64,000 nt of DNA from Prorocentrum cordatum (GCA_963575745.1 CAUYUJ010000946.1:43321-107320); one strand, 5' to 3'; counted from the stretch's first letter, positions 52,880-62,892 are shown. Translations and numbers: made by a program. Notes: generated by a model from the sequence alone, not told the origin.

Positions 52880-53550
52880 AATCGAGCTCGAGTATCAAAC
52901 CGAGTTCAGACCTCTGAATGCGATAGGCGGACGCGTCTGATTTCTGCGGATCGATTCCTGTGATTACCAGCTCTGCAGCCCCCCATACAGCCTGAGTTAA
53001 GTGCAGAAAACCGAGAGTAACTCGAATAATACAACAGTTTCGCGGATCTCGCTCGAGCAGGAGACCGTGTTCCGAGCTCTCGGTTCGACGAACGGACGCG
53101 CCTGATGTCTCGAAATCGATTCCTGTGACCAGCAGCACTGTAGCCCTCCCCCAGCACGATTTAAGTACAGAAAACCGAGAGCACTTCTCCAGATGACTCG
53201 AACAATACCAATAGGTTCGCGAACCTAGCTCGGGAAGCAGGCCGAGTTCAGAGCTCTTGATTCAACAGACGAACGCGCCTGATAATTCTCAATCGATTTC
53301 TGTGATTATCAGCCTGTGGCTGCCCTACAGATCGAGTTAAGTACGAAAAACCGAGAGCGTCTGCTACAATGACTCGAATAATACGAATAGGTTTGCGACC
53401 CTAGCTCGGCTAGCAGACCGAGTTCAGACCTCTGGATTCAACAGGCGAACGCGCCTGATCATTCTGAGTGCATTAGCTGTGCTGACCAGCTCTGTAGTTG
53501 TCCTGAAGCTCGAGTTATCTTGAGAAAACCGACAGCGCGTATCAAGATGA
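52880..53550. repeat. 178-bp satellite, block 2
   Basis: Same unit as block 1; ends in GACTCGAAACGGCCG and dispersed repeat S. Confidence 0.9.
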
Positions 53551-53702
53551 CTCGAAACGGCCGTTCCCGCCTGCCTGCTTTTTGGCCTTCAAAGTTACCC
53601 GATCGAGCTGAGATCAAGATGGCGAGCAGGAATAAGATCGAATATCATGAGAAAAAATACTAGAGCTCAACGAATTGTCAAATTTCGAGAACAAAACTGG
53701 CG

Positions 53703-53735
53703 CCGGCGGTGAACCGTCAACCTGGTCACCGCCGG
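53703..53735. other. CCGGCGGTGA hairpin, copy c (compensatory pair)
   Basis: Arms CCGGCGGTGA/TCACCGCCGG, loop ACCGTCAACCTGG. The ninth pair is G-C instead of the A-T of copies a, b and d, so pairing is kept. Confidence 0.8.
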
Positions 53736-53759
53736 GAACCTCGTAGAGCTCCTTGCACG

Positions 53760-54150
53760 CGTAAGAGAGCTCAGGATCGTAGCGAAGAGCTTATGGGAGC
53801 TTTTCTAGAAAAACATAAAATTGAGATTTTTCGGAGTCAACATGAAGTCGGTTCCCGGAAGTCAACTGATACTAAAACTGCCTCTAGAGAGCTGAGCTGC
53901 TCAGGAAACAAAGTTTATATGCCAATGCTCGGCGTAAAAATCTGCTTTTTCAAAATAAATGGTCAAATATCTTTCAAATATTCGTAGAACCACCCAAAAG
54001 TTATCACATTGTCCGCCTCGGCCGGCCCGGCCAACTAGCTCCACCCCGCGCCGGAATTCCTCTAGCTCATCGATGCCGAAGAGCTCTACGAGGTATTTTC
54101 AACCGACCAAAAGTCAGCAAAAGGTCCGTCGAGATTTTTCTTGCCAACTG
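53760..54150. other. Spacer between hairpins c and d
   Basis: It holds a non-coding stretch that recurs at 55,380-55,750 with changes (CTCGGCGTAAAAATCTGCTTT, AAATGGTCAAATATCTTTCA) and the inverted VELF repeat. No gene. Confidence 0.6.
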
Positions 54151-54154
54151 GGCG

Positions 54155-54188
54155 CCGGCGGTAAACCGTCAACCTTTCTTACCGCCGG
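54155..54188. other. CCGGCGGTAA hairpin, copy d
   Basis: Arms CCGGCGGTAA/TTACCGCCGG, loop ACCGTCAACCTTTC. Confidence 0.8.
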
Positions 54189-54319
54189 GAGACTCGTAGA
54201 GCTTCCTGACAATATATACTGTGGAAAAAAACTCGAAAGAACGACTATTTTTTAAGCCCAAGCGATTTCAGACCTCTCAAGATGACGCTAACAAAAAACG
54301 AACAGTTTTGCAACCCAGT

Positions 54320-55165
54320 TCGAGTATCAAACCGAGTTGAGACCTCTGAATGCGACAGGCGGGCGCGTCTGATGTCTGCGAATCCACTCATGTGATTCCC
54401 AGCACTGAAGCCCCCCTACAGCCCGAGTTAAGTGCAGAAAACCGACAGTATCGATTCGAATAATATAATAGTTTTGCGAACCTAGTTCGAGCAGCAGACC
54501 GAGTTCCGAGCTCTGGAATCGACCGAAAGACGCGCCTGATGTGTGCAAATCGATATATGTGACCTGCAGCACTGTAGCCCTTCCCCAGCACGAGTTGAGT
54601 GCAGAAAATTGAGAGCATGTCACAAGATCATTCGGACAATACGAACAGTTTCGCGAACCTAGCTCGGGCAGCAGGCCGAGTTCAGAGCTCTCGGTACGAT
54701 AGACGAACGCGACTGATAATTCCCCAGCGATGTCTGTCACAATGAGCCCTGTAGCTGCCCTACAGCTCGAGTTAAGTACAGAAAACCGAGAGCGTCTATC
54801 AAGATCACTCCAATAATACTGATAGGTTTGCGGACCTAGCTCGGCTAGCAGGCCGAGTTCAGACCTCTGGATTCAACAGACGAACGCGCGTGATGATTCT
54901 GAGTGCGATAGCTGTGCTTACAAGCACTGTAGCTGCCCCAAAGCTCGAGTTAAGTACAGAAAACCGAGAGTGTCTATCAAGATGACTCGAATAATACAAA
55001 TAGGTTTGCGAACCTAGCTCGGCTGGCAGACCGAGTTCAGACCTCTGGATTCAACAGGCGAACGCGCGTGATAATTCTGAGTGCGATAGCTGTGCTCACC
55101 AGCTCTGTAGCTGCCCTACAGCTCGAGTTAAGTACAAAATACCGATAGCGCGTATCAAGATGACT
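54320..55165. repeat. 178-bp satellite, block 3
   Basis: Same unit as blocks 1 and 2, about five units, ending in GACTCGAACCGGCCG and dispersed repeat S. Confidence 0.9.
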
Positions 55166-55314
55166 CGAACCGGCCGTTCCCGCCCGTGCGCTTTTTGGCC
55201 TTCAAAGTTACCCGATCGAGCTGAGATCAAGATGGCGAGCGGGAATAAGATCGAATAATGGGAAAAAATACTAGAGCTCTAACGAATGGTCAAATTTCGA
55301 GAACGAAACTGGCG

Positions 55315-55347
55315 CCGGCGGTGAACCGTCAACCTGGTCACCGCCGG
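55315..55347. other. CCGGCGGTGA hairpin, copy e
   Basis: Same form as copy c (G-C pair, 13-nt loop). Copies c and e both follow repeat S directly, so they share ancestry. Confidence 0.8.
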
Positions 55348-55754
55348 GAACCTCGTAGAGCTCCTCTCACTGGTAAGAGCGCAGAGAATCGACACAGGGT
55401 CAAAAAATTCAGATTTTACAAAAATCTTGAAGTTCGATTTTTTCGATTTTCATATTCGCTTAGTTCCTGGAAGTCAGCTCCTGTAAAAATGCATCGGGAG
55501 AGCTGAGCTGCTGTTAGAGGGAAGTTTATATGCCAATACTCGGCGTAAAAATCTGCTTTCTCAAAATAAATGGTCAAATATCTTTCAAAAAATCGCAAAA
55601 CCACCCAAAAGTTGCCACATTGTCCGTTCTGGCCGGGTGGGCCAACTAGCTCCACCCCGCGCCGGAATTCCTCTAGCTCATCGATGCCGAAGAGCTCTAC
55701 GAGGTATTTTCAACCGAGCAAAAGTCAGCAAAAGGTCCGTCGAGATTTTTCTTG

Positions 55755-55935
55755 CCAACTAGCTCTCCAGCGCGCCGGAATTACTCTTAGCTTCCAGCTA
55801 TAACCTAGCTAAGGGAAGCTCTACGAGTTACTAGCTCTCCAGCTCCCCGGAATTACTCTTAAGCTTCCAGCAATAACTTGCTAAGGGAAGCTCTGCGAGT
55901 TATAACTAGCTAAGGGAAGCTCTACGAGTTACTTG
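55755..55935 (-). repeat. AGCT-rich hairpin repeats, inverted cluster
   Basis: Units of 48470-type in reverse orientation (CTTAGCTTCCAGC, GCTAAGGGAAGCTCTACGAG). An opposing plus-orientation cluster lies at 56,615-56,815, making a large potential inverted repeat. Confidence 0.75.
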
Positions 55936-56329
55936 CAGCGGGTCCGGGAGCGTGGCTTCCTATCCCAAGACGCGTGGCTCCAGGGTGCGCGAAGCGCTTC
56001 GGCAGAGCTTCGGCAGAGCTTCGCCAGTGCTCGCAGGCTCCCAGGCAGATCTTCCTTGCGCGCTTTGAAGGGCCCCACGCATCGTACACGGCGCCCCTGC
56101 AAGCGTCTCCTGCGAGGTTTCCAGCGTCCCGCGCATCGTTTCAGGCGGCCAGGCAGAGGTCCCCGTCCGGCGTTCCGCGCTTGGCTTCGCTATCCGGGTT
56201 TTTCCCGGATAGCTCTTTGAGCTGAAGGGTTTCAGAGAAGAAGCCGGAGTGCTCGCTGGTTGGGTCGGACGCAAACGATCGCCGGTCCACGATTCTCGCA
56301 GCGCGCTGCCCGGCCTCGCAGCGGGTTCC

Positions 56330-56480
56330 GGAGCGCTTCGCAGCACGTCAAGCGCGCATCGCAGCGCTTCAGGGACACTTCGAAGCGTCGCTAGAAGCGC
56401 TTCAAGCGCGCTTCGCAGCGCTTCAGGAACGCTTCGAGGCGTCGCTGGAAGCGCTTCAAGCGCGCTTCGCAGCGCTTCGC
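56330..56480. repeat. 54-bp tandem repeat rich in AGCGCTTC
   Basis: Units of about 54 bp contain AGCGCTTCAAGCGCGCTTCG and CAGCGCTTCAGG. The period keeps an 18-residue repeat open on the minus strand (ALRSALEALLATLRSVPE); this is not taken as a gene. Confidence 0.8.
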
Positions 56481-56524
56481 GCACGCAGAATGGCCGCGCT
56501 TCAAGCGTGCGCCAGAGCTTTTAC

Positions 56525-57479
56525 CTCGTAGAGCTCTTCGGCATCGATGGGCTAGAGGAATACCTCGTAGAGCTTTTCGGCATCGATGAGCTAGAGGAAT
56601 TCGGGCGCGGGATGGAGCTCGTAACTCGTAGAGCTTCCCTTAGCTAGTTATAGCTGGAAGCTAAGAGTAATCCGGCGCGCTGGAGAGCTAGTAACTCGTA
56701 GAGCTTCCCTTAGCTAGGTATAGCTGGAAGCTAAGAGTAACTCGTAGAGCTTCCCTTAGCTAGTTATAGCTGGAAGCTAAGAGTAATTCCGGCGCGCTGG
56801 AGAGCTAGTTGGCTCGGAAAAAAAGAACTGAACTTTTCACAACTTTTGCTCGGTTGAAAATTTCCCGGATAGCTCCTTGGAGAGCTGAGAATTTCAGATA
56901 AGAAGCCGGCGGTGGGTGGTGAGGAGCACACGCCCACCTTCGCCGGTCCACGATTCTCGCAGCGACTCGCCGGAACTTGCAGCGGGTCCGGGAGCGTGGC
57001 TTCCTAGCGTTTCCCAATACGCGTGCCTCCAGGGTGCGCGAAGCGCTTCGGCAGAGCTTCGGAAGCGCTTCGGCAGTTCTTCCAGGCTCCTAGGCAGTTT
57101 CCCGGATAGCTCCTTGGAGAGCTAAGGGTTTAAGATTAGAAGCCTGACGGTGGTGGTGCCCGCCAGGAGCTCCTCCACGGCGGTCCACGCTCGTCGCAGC
57201 GGGTTGCCGGAGTTCGCAGCGTGTCCGGGAGCGTGGCTCCCTAGCGTTTCCCAATACGCGTGGCTCCAGGGTGCGCGAAGCGCTTCGGCAGAGCTTCGGA
57301 AGAGCTTCGCGAGTTCTTCCAGGCTCCTAGGCAGATCTTCCTGGCGAGCTTAGCAGGGCCCCACGCATCGTAAACAACGCCCCTGCAAGCGTCTCCTGCG
57401 ATGTTTCCAGCGTCCCGCGCATCGTTTCGGGCGGCCTGGCGTTCCGGGCTTGGCTTCGCTATCCGGGTTTTGGACGCTT
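56525..57479. repeat. Mosaic of AGCT-rich, VELF and GAAGCCGG repeats
   Basis: It contains two VELF blocks (56,525-56,625), three AGCT hairpin units (56,625-56,815) and two to three copies of the GAAGCCGG repeat with a CACGATTCTCGCAGCG or CACGCTCGTCGCAGCG block. It ends at GGTTTTGGACGCTTACAAGT, the LINE target site. No gene. Confidence 0.7.
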
Positions 57480-57490
57480 ACAAGTATGTT
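57480..57490 (+). repeat. Target-site duplication of the LINE, left copy
   Basis: ACAAGTATGTT, identical to 62,906-62,916. The uninterrupted parent of this flank (GACGCTTACAAGTA) is seen at 50,952. Confidence 0.88.
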
Positions 57491-57511
57491 CCGTAGCCAT
57501 TTTGGCTCAAG
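57490..57511 (+). other. Dinoflagellate spliced leader at the 5' end of the LINE
   Basis: A full 22-nt match to the known dinoflagellate spliced leader (core CCGTAGCCATTTTGGCTC, then AAG). The first base (T) overlaps the last base of the target duplication. The leader is normally added by trans-splicing to the 5' end of nuclear mRNAs. Its presence exactly at the insertion boundary means it was part of the reverse-transcribed RNA. GCGTCTGGATCAAG follows, partly repeated once. Confidence 0.93.
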
Positions 57512-57873
57512 GCGTCTGGATCAAGGCGTCTGGATCCCACAGGCGTCTAGTGTCTGGGGGGGGGGCGCGTCGCCGCGGGCGGCGGCGCGGCAGCCATCGC
57601 TGCCTTCATCGTCTTCTTCGGGTTCAGCAAGATCGAGGTCAGCTAGGCCGCTGCACTTGTTATTGTTATTGTGTGTGCCAGGCCGCCTGCACTTGTTTTT
57701 GTTATTGTTACTGCTGTAATTGTCTATTTTTCCTCTCTCTTGGGAAGACGGAGTGCTGGGGATCCGACTTCAGTCACGCGGACTGGGACTATCTAGCCAG
57801 ACAGGTCGGGACACCTCGAAGTGACAGGAGAGCTGTTATTTGTGTGCCATCGCTCACACCAACAGTACCGTTT

Positions 57874-57960
57874 GTGCAGGGTGAAGGTTACGATTTCAAT
57901 ATCTTGCGTAACCACTTTGTGCAGGGTGAAGGTTACGATTTCAATATCTTACGCAGCCAC
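57874..57960. repeat. 45-bp tandem duplication in the LINE leader
   Basis: GTGCAGGGTGAAGGTTACGA plus its continuation occurs at 57,874 and 57,919. It lies between the spliced leader and the ORF1 ATG. Confidence 0.8.
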
Positions 57961-57969
57961 AAAAGAAAG

Positions 57970-59069
57970 ATGGCTGCTGCAGGTTCTTCAGTTTCAGGTG
58001 TTGCACCAGCGATGCCAGCAGGTTCTTCAGTTTCAGGTGCTCCAGGCTTGCATGCGACGGGCCAGGACATGACAATTGATGATGGGGGTGGGGCGTTTGC
58101 TAGAGCTGTCCGTGCTCGTAATGTCAAAGGAGCAGGGAAAGGAGAAGGAGGAGGTGCGGGACAAACGTTGGGTGCGAAGGAGGTTGCCCAGGAAGCAGGC
58201 CTTGACATTGAACAGATGTTTCGATCCATCATGACGGGACAACAGACTATGACGGCAGACATGCAATCGTTCAGGAACACTATTCGTACGGAAATGGACG
58301 GTCTGAAAACATCTCTGGACTCTAGGGTATCAAAAACAGAATCGGCGATCCAGGACCTCACCAATGAAGTTCAGAAGCTCAAGCAGGGGGACGGGCTGTC
58401 GGTAGCAAGCGGATCCACGAAGGCGGGTACGGACAGGCACGACCCTGGTTGGAGTCCACGTTATGTTGAGTTCAAAGGGTGGGTTTCAAGGGAGGGATGG
58501 AGGAACCGTGAGATACGTCAGCGGGAGGCTCTTTCACAGGAGGCACTGACGACGGCGATGAATGGTCTCATTGACTCTAAACAAATCGATGCTACACAGA
58601 GGATGGCACTGGACTTGGATCGGACGGTTCAGGAGAATACTGGTAGATATGGCCGTATACGAGGGGTAGGATCTATTTCAAGCCAGGCACATCCGCTGAG
58701 ATCCTATGGGAAGCGAAACGTGTGTGGGAGAATGACTACAGGCGGGGACTCACTTCACTGCCGGCCAATGTGCGATTCCAAGTTGAATGCCAACCATGGA
58801 AGGTAGAACATGTTCGGGCAGTAGGACGGTTTCAAGCACTATTCTCTGATATCAAGAAAAATGCGACGGGTATTCTTCGAGGTGAGACGGGTCCGCCAAT
58901 GACATATATGTGGTATATGCCGAATGCTGATGATACTACACAAAAGACTCTGATTGCAGAATGGGGACCGACAAAAGGATGGAACCTCTATGGTGATAAT
59001 TTGACACACGTTGAGCCCGATATTAATCAGGTGCAGTTTCTTCAGACACTACGGTGCCCGAATCATTGA
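57970..59069 (+). pseudogene. LINE ORF1 (coiled-coil protein), one frameshift
   Basis: The start is taken at the ATG at 57,970 (MAAAGSSVSGVAP). The frame is open further up, but that part has the composition of a leader. After a Ser/Gly/Ala region with a short repeat (AGSSVSG twice), residues about 90-170 form a likely coiled coil (heptads in MDGLKTSLDSRVSKTESAIQ and LTNEVQKLK). A frameshift near 58,650-58,680 moves the rest to the frame 58,722-59,069 (GLTSLPANVRFQVE to VQFLQTLRC). No zinc knuckle is seen. By analogy with LINE ORF1 proteins it would bind the element RNA. It ends at TGA 59,067-59,069, in the frame of ORF2. Confidence 0.65.
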
Positions 59070-62000
59070 CGGGGCGGTAGGGCTGCGACAGAGACCGTGG
59101 TCGCAACCTGGAATGTGCAGAAAATATCCGACGGTCAAGTACCCAACCTGGTCGCTGCATGTGAAGCCAGGTCAATTCAAATGGTGTGCCTGCAAGAGTG
59201 TGAGCATACCAGTGCAAATACTTTTAACAGATGTGGATGGGAGATTCACTATAGCTCCTGCTCCAAGGCGGCGGTTGCATGGTGCAGGGATTGGGCACCA
59301 CATGTGATTGCTCGACGGAGTGGGGTACGATTTGCGTGTGTTGAATTCAGGGGTGCTCTAGTTACATCAGTGTATCTACCATGTGTGATGCGTGATGTGG
59401 ACCACTTGGGGGAATATTTAGATGTACTTACTAAGTGCAGTGTTACTATGTTTCAAACTACACAGGCTGGAGTCATACCATGGGTGGGGATGGATGCTCA
59501 GACGGAACTTGAACCAGATATGCTGGGAATGACGGGAGGAGGTCTTATGCAGGTGGACGGGAGGAGGGAGGAGGCGAACTACCATGCAGAGAGGAGGGAC
59601 ATGCTTATGAGGTTCATGAGTACTTGGGGGATCTGTGCGGCGAACACATATGGAGACCGACGTATCACACATATACCGTACTGTTCCACACATGTGCAGC
59701 GTGTGCTTGACTATATACTCATCCCTACACGTTGGTGCGCGGATGAGGCAAGAGCTCACCAGGAAATGAGATGCCAGGTCCAGTTTGTGGAACCCATCAA
59801 AGCTACGCCAGGTATACGTGCAAAAGCCAGTGCCTATAGTGATCACGCTCTGGTCTGGGTAAATCTCAAGACGACGGAGATCAGGCGCCCAGCTTTGCCA
59901 CCCCGCCCTGTGTCCATGGTTGGCTGGCAGCCGACGGATGACACGGCGAGGAACATGTTTCGTGTGCTTGCGGATGTGTCGATTGAGGGACTTGCATCGG
60001 ACACGGTAGGGACGGACCTGCAGCAGGTCGGACGGGTACTCTTGGAGACGGCAAAGCTTGTGGACCACACTAAGGGGCGCCCCAACTGCAAACCTATTCA
60101 GAGGCCCAGGGAGCTCATAGAGGTGGAGTCTGCCATCAGGCGTGGGGCCCTTGGGAATACTCGTAAACAACTGCTGCGTAGGAGGAAGACCCTTAGGAGA
60201 CAGCATAGGAGGAACCAACTCCTGCAGGACCACAGGGGATCCAGTAAGACCTCACGGTGTATCCTCAAGGAGCTGGAGTGTGAGGGTGTGCTGACAATGG
60301 ACAGGACTAGGTGGAGTACGGAAATCACTAGGTATGCGACGGCGTCTTACACGAACTCGGAGGAGGAAAAACGGACTTTGGAGGCCTTCCAGGAACTCAG
60401 ACACAACGACCGTGGGGTGGAGGGAAGAGTCATCACGATGGGCATGCTCATGCAGGCTCGTGCGTCTTTGAAGCCGGGCACGGCGCCTGGCAGCGATGGA
60501 GTCGTTGCGGAGGTCATTCGTGAGTTGCCGTGGAGGAGCCTGCAGTTTGTGCGGCGTGCTTTCCAGAGGATTTTCGAGCAGGGAGCCTCCAGCCCTGAGA
60601 CGTGGAGGCAGCTCAGTATCCAACTTGTGCCGAAGATGCGGGATGCTACACGACTCTCCAACACCAGAGGGATTTGCCTGATCAGTGTGATGAGTAAATG
60701 GTACATGGCATGTGTGTTGCAGTTTATTGATGCATTTCCTGTGAACCGACGGTTGTGCACATACGGATTTGAAAAGGATCAGAAGGTTACTAACGTCACG
60801 GCACCACTATCACATCTTACTAGACATGCAAATGTGTGGGGGAAGGCGGAGTCCATGCACGTGGGAGTCTTGGACATACACAAAGCTTTCGATAATGTCA
60901 CACTGCACACTATCATCAAGGCCATGTTGCACCTCAAGTACCCCGTGTGCCTCATCAGAGCCATTGTGGAGCCCATGCTGGATAACATTGCTACCTTTGA
61001 GTTTCAGAACGTGTGCGGCGATGAGGTGAGATACAACAAATCGGTCCGAACGGGAGGTAAGGAGGGACCCATACTTTTCAATATTGTCTTGGAGGCCATC
61101 TGGGGATCTGTGATTCAGACTTGGGATACCTTAGGATACGGTGTCCGTCTGGAAGGGGAGGGGACGGACGGTGCTCTTGTACATCACTTCTTGTGGGCGG
61201 ACAATGTTACGCTCTGTGCCGCATCGCAGCTCCAGCTACAACAGATGATCGGTATGATGACGGTGACACTCAGACGGGCGGGGATGGACTGGAAGGAGGA
61301 CTCTTTGGCGTATGTACTTTTTGGCCAGACGTACACAGGTGGCGATCCGCCGCTGCTCTGCCCGCTCTCACCAGCCATCTGTGCGATTTCTGGAGATGAG
61401 GATCTCCCAGAGCACTTGCGCTCGACTGTCGTTATGCCGAGGAAGGAGGAGGTGGAGGTACTAGGAGTGAAGCTCAGCTCGGAAATCAAGGGATATCACG
61501 GCTTGTATCATCGACTGGAGAAAGGGAGGAAGGCCTATTTTGCTGACATCCAGTTTTATCGCTCCAGATCGGTCTCACTCAAAGAGAAGTTTCGCAGGTA
61601 TGCCGCTCGCGTGCAGTCTGTGGTGTACCACGGATGTATAGGCTGGCCGTGCAATCTACGACTGCTGGAGAGGATTAAGGTATGGGAGGGGAGGTGTCTC
61701 AACGGTATGCGAGGATTACACAAGAGGGAGGAGGAGACGTGGGAGGAGTTCAGGGACAGGACCACACCGAAGTCATACGAGCTATTCTTGCAGGCTGGCC
61801 ACTGCAGTCTCCTAGAGAAGGTGGTCCGAGCCAATTTCGAGTTTGCGCTGGAGCTGGCCCAGTTTCATGATCGGGCCTTCGCCTCCACGGACTTGCGTGG
61901 GGCACGAGCCTGGCGTCAGACGCTGCAGGCCATGTTACACTGTGCGGGGGAATGGTCAATACGGAGGGACACACTTGTATCCATGTTCACGGGAGCCAGG

Positions 62001-62852
62001 AGGAGGGAAGGTACGAGGAGAGTGGGAGGAAGAGCGCATGCAAGCACTGACAGCTGGCATTGTCTTATGCTGGCGGCGAGTGGTAATTTACGCTGGTTCA
62101 GCATCAAGTGGAATGCGACGGACTGGTGGAATGTAGTTGCGTGCATGATAAAAATACAGCCTCGATGGGAGCCCATCTTCAGGAAACCGCCCGGTGCTCC
62201 TTGCCCTGTGGATACGTGGGACTCCCCTGAGGACTCCGACAGGCTCGCTCGTAGGATTGCCCACGGATATAACAACGAAACTGTCTGGCAGGAGGGCTCG
62301 GAGAACTCATTGTTGGTTGAAATGACTGGTGATAGTATGTGTGTGGTGAACTGGGCCCGAGGGATCTGGGAATGCCGTGATCGTTCGTACCGCAGGAGAG
62401 TGCACGGTCTACAAAACGATATGAATCAACTAGCGGAGGATTACGATATCAGGTGTGCCACTGTAGGGACGGATCCGTGGAAGCATATCTACAGAGAGTT
62501 CAATTGTGTTGCGGATGAGTTGACTTGGGAGGCGAGGAGGGGAAGGACGGGAAGATGGATTGACTTCAGATATTTACGACAACAGAGACATTGTATCAAG
62601 CGTATCCGTGGAGGATGGGACGGTGGCGTGAGTGTTGAAGGCTCTGCTCTAGGTTGCTATGTGGAGGTCTCATTTGGGGACAACCACTGGCGACGAGTTT
62701 TCCAGGAGGCTTCTTTACTCCCTCTGGGGGCCACTGTTACAGATAGCGAGCTCACAGCTTGTGAACGCCTGCTCCAAGGTGTTCGGCAGATTATCTCTGA
62801 GATCCTCGGGCCTCCAACCCCAAAGAGGTTGAGAGGGCGTGAGGGACCCTAG
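59070..62852 (+). CDS. LINE ORF2: endonuclease, reverse transcriptase and permuted RNase H
   Basis: The frame is open from 59,070, directly after the ORF1 stop and in the same frame. The first non-ATG start is GTG 59,097 (residue 1 here, 1,251 residues); the next ATG is inside the endonuclease. Endonuclease (1-255): TWNVQ, LQE (Glu34), GMDAQ (Asp133), LDYI (Asp205), SDH (Asp249). RT (about 440-730): LVPKMRDATRLSNTRGI, VLDIHKAFDNV (Asp593), GGKEGPILFNIVL, and HFLWADNVTL, where Asp702 is followed by Asn703 instead of Asp. C-terminal RNase H (about 1,075-1,225): GDSMCVVNWARG (Asp1079), HIYREFNCVADEL (His1130, Asp1140), then WDGGVS (Asp1175) and TDSELTACERLL (Glu1218). The last two blocks come first in ordinary RNase H, so the order is permuted. 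No gag-type zinc knuckle follows RT. Confidence 0.88.
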   Translation, partial: RGGRAATETVVATWNVQKISDGQVPNLVAACEARSIQMVCLQECEHTSANTFNRCGWEIHYSSCSKAAVAWCRDWAPHVIARRSGVRFACVEFRGALVTSVYLPCVMRDVDHLGEYLDVLTKCSVTMFQTTQAGVIPWVGMDAQTELEPDMLGMTGGGLMQVDGRREEANYHAERRDMLMRFMSTWGICAANTYGDRRITHIPYCSTHVQRVLDYILIPTRWCADEARAHQEMRCQVQFVEPIKATPGIRAKASAYSDHALVWVNLKTTEIRRPALPPRPVSMVGWQPTDDTARNMFRVLADVSIEGLASDTVGTDLQQVGRVLLETAKLVDHTKGRPNCKPIQRPRELIEVESAIRRGALGNTRKQLLRRRKTLRRQHRRNQLLQDHRGSSKTSRCILKELECEGVLTMDRTRWSTEITRYATASYTNSEEEKRTLEAFQELRHNDRGVEGRVITMGMLMQARASLKPGTAPGSDGVVAEVIRELPWRSLQFVRRAFQRIFEQGASSPETWRQLSIQLVPKMRDATRLSNTRGICLISVMSKWYMACVLQFIDAFPVNRRLCTYGFEKDQKVTNVTAPLSHLTRHANVWGKAESMHVGVLDIHKAFDNVTLHTIIKAMLHLKYPVCLIRAIVEPMLDNIATFEFQNVCGDEVRYNKSVRTGGKEGPILFNIVLEAIWGSVIQTWDTLGYGVRLEGEGTDGALVHHFLWADNVTLCAASQLQLQQMIGMMTVTLRRAGMDWKEDSLAYVLFGQTYTGGDPPLLCPLSPAICAISGDEDLPEHLRSTVVMPRKEEVEVLGVKLSSEIKGYHGLYHRLEKGRKAYFADIQFYRSRSVSLKEKFRRYAARVQSVVYHGCIGWPCNLRLLERIKVWEGRCLNGMRGLHKREEETWEEFRDRTTPKSYELFLQAGHCSLLEKVVRANFEFALELAQFHDRAFASTDLRGARAWRQTLQAMLHCAGEWSIRRDTLVSMFTGARRREGTRRVGGRAHASTDSWHCLMLAASGNLRWFSIKWNATDWWNVVACMIKIQPRWEPIFRKPPGAPCPVDTWDSPEDSDRLARRIAHGYNNETVWQEGSENSLLVEMTGDSMCVVNWARGIWECRDRSYRRRVHGLQNDMNQLAEDYDIRCATVGTDPWKHIYREFNCVADELTWEARRGRTGRWIDFRYLRQQRHCIKRIRGGWDGGVSVEGSALGCYVEVSFGDNHWRRVFQEASLLPLGATVTDSELTACERLLQGVRQIISEILGPPTPKRLRGREGP

Positions 62853-62862
62853 GGACTCTGCA

Positions 62863-62892
62863 CGGCTAGGGCGCACGCGCCCTGTGTAGCCG
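62863..62892 (+). other. Stem-loop at the 3' end of the LINE
   Basis: CGGCTAGGGCGC, loop AC, then GCGCCC, bulge TGTG, TAGCCG. The two arm pairs (CGGCTA/TAGCCG and GGGCGC/GCGCCC) give a strong stem 13 bp from the element end. Several LINEs use a 3' stem-loop as the RT recognition signal. Confidence 0.75.
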
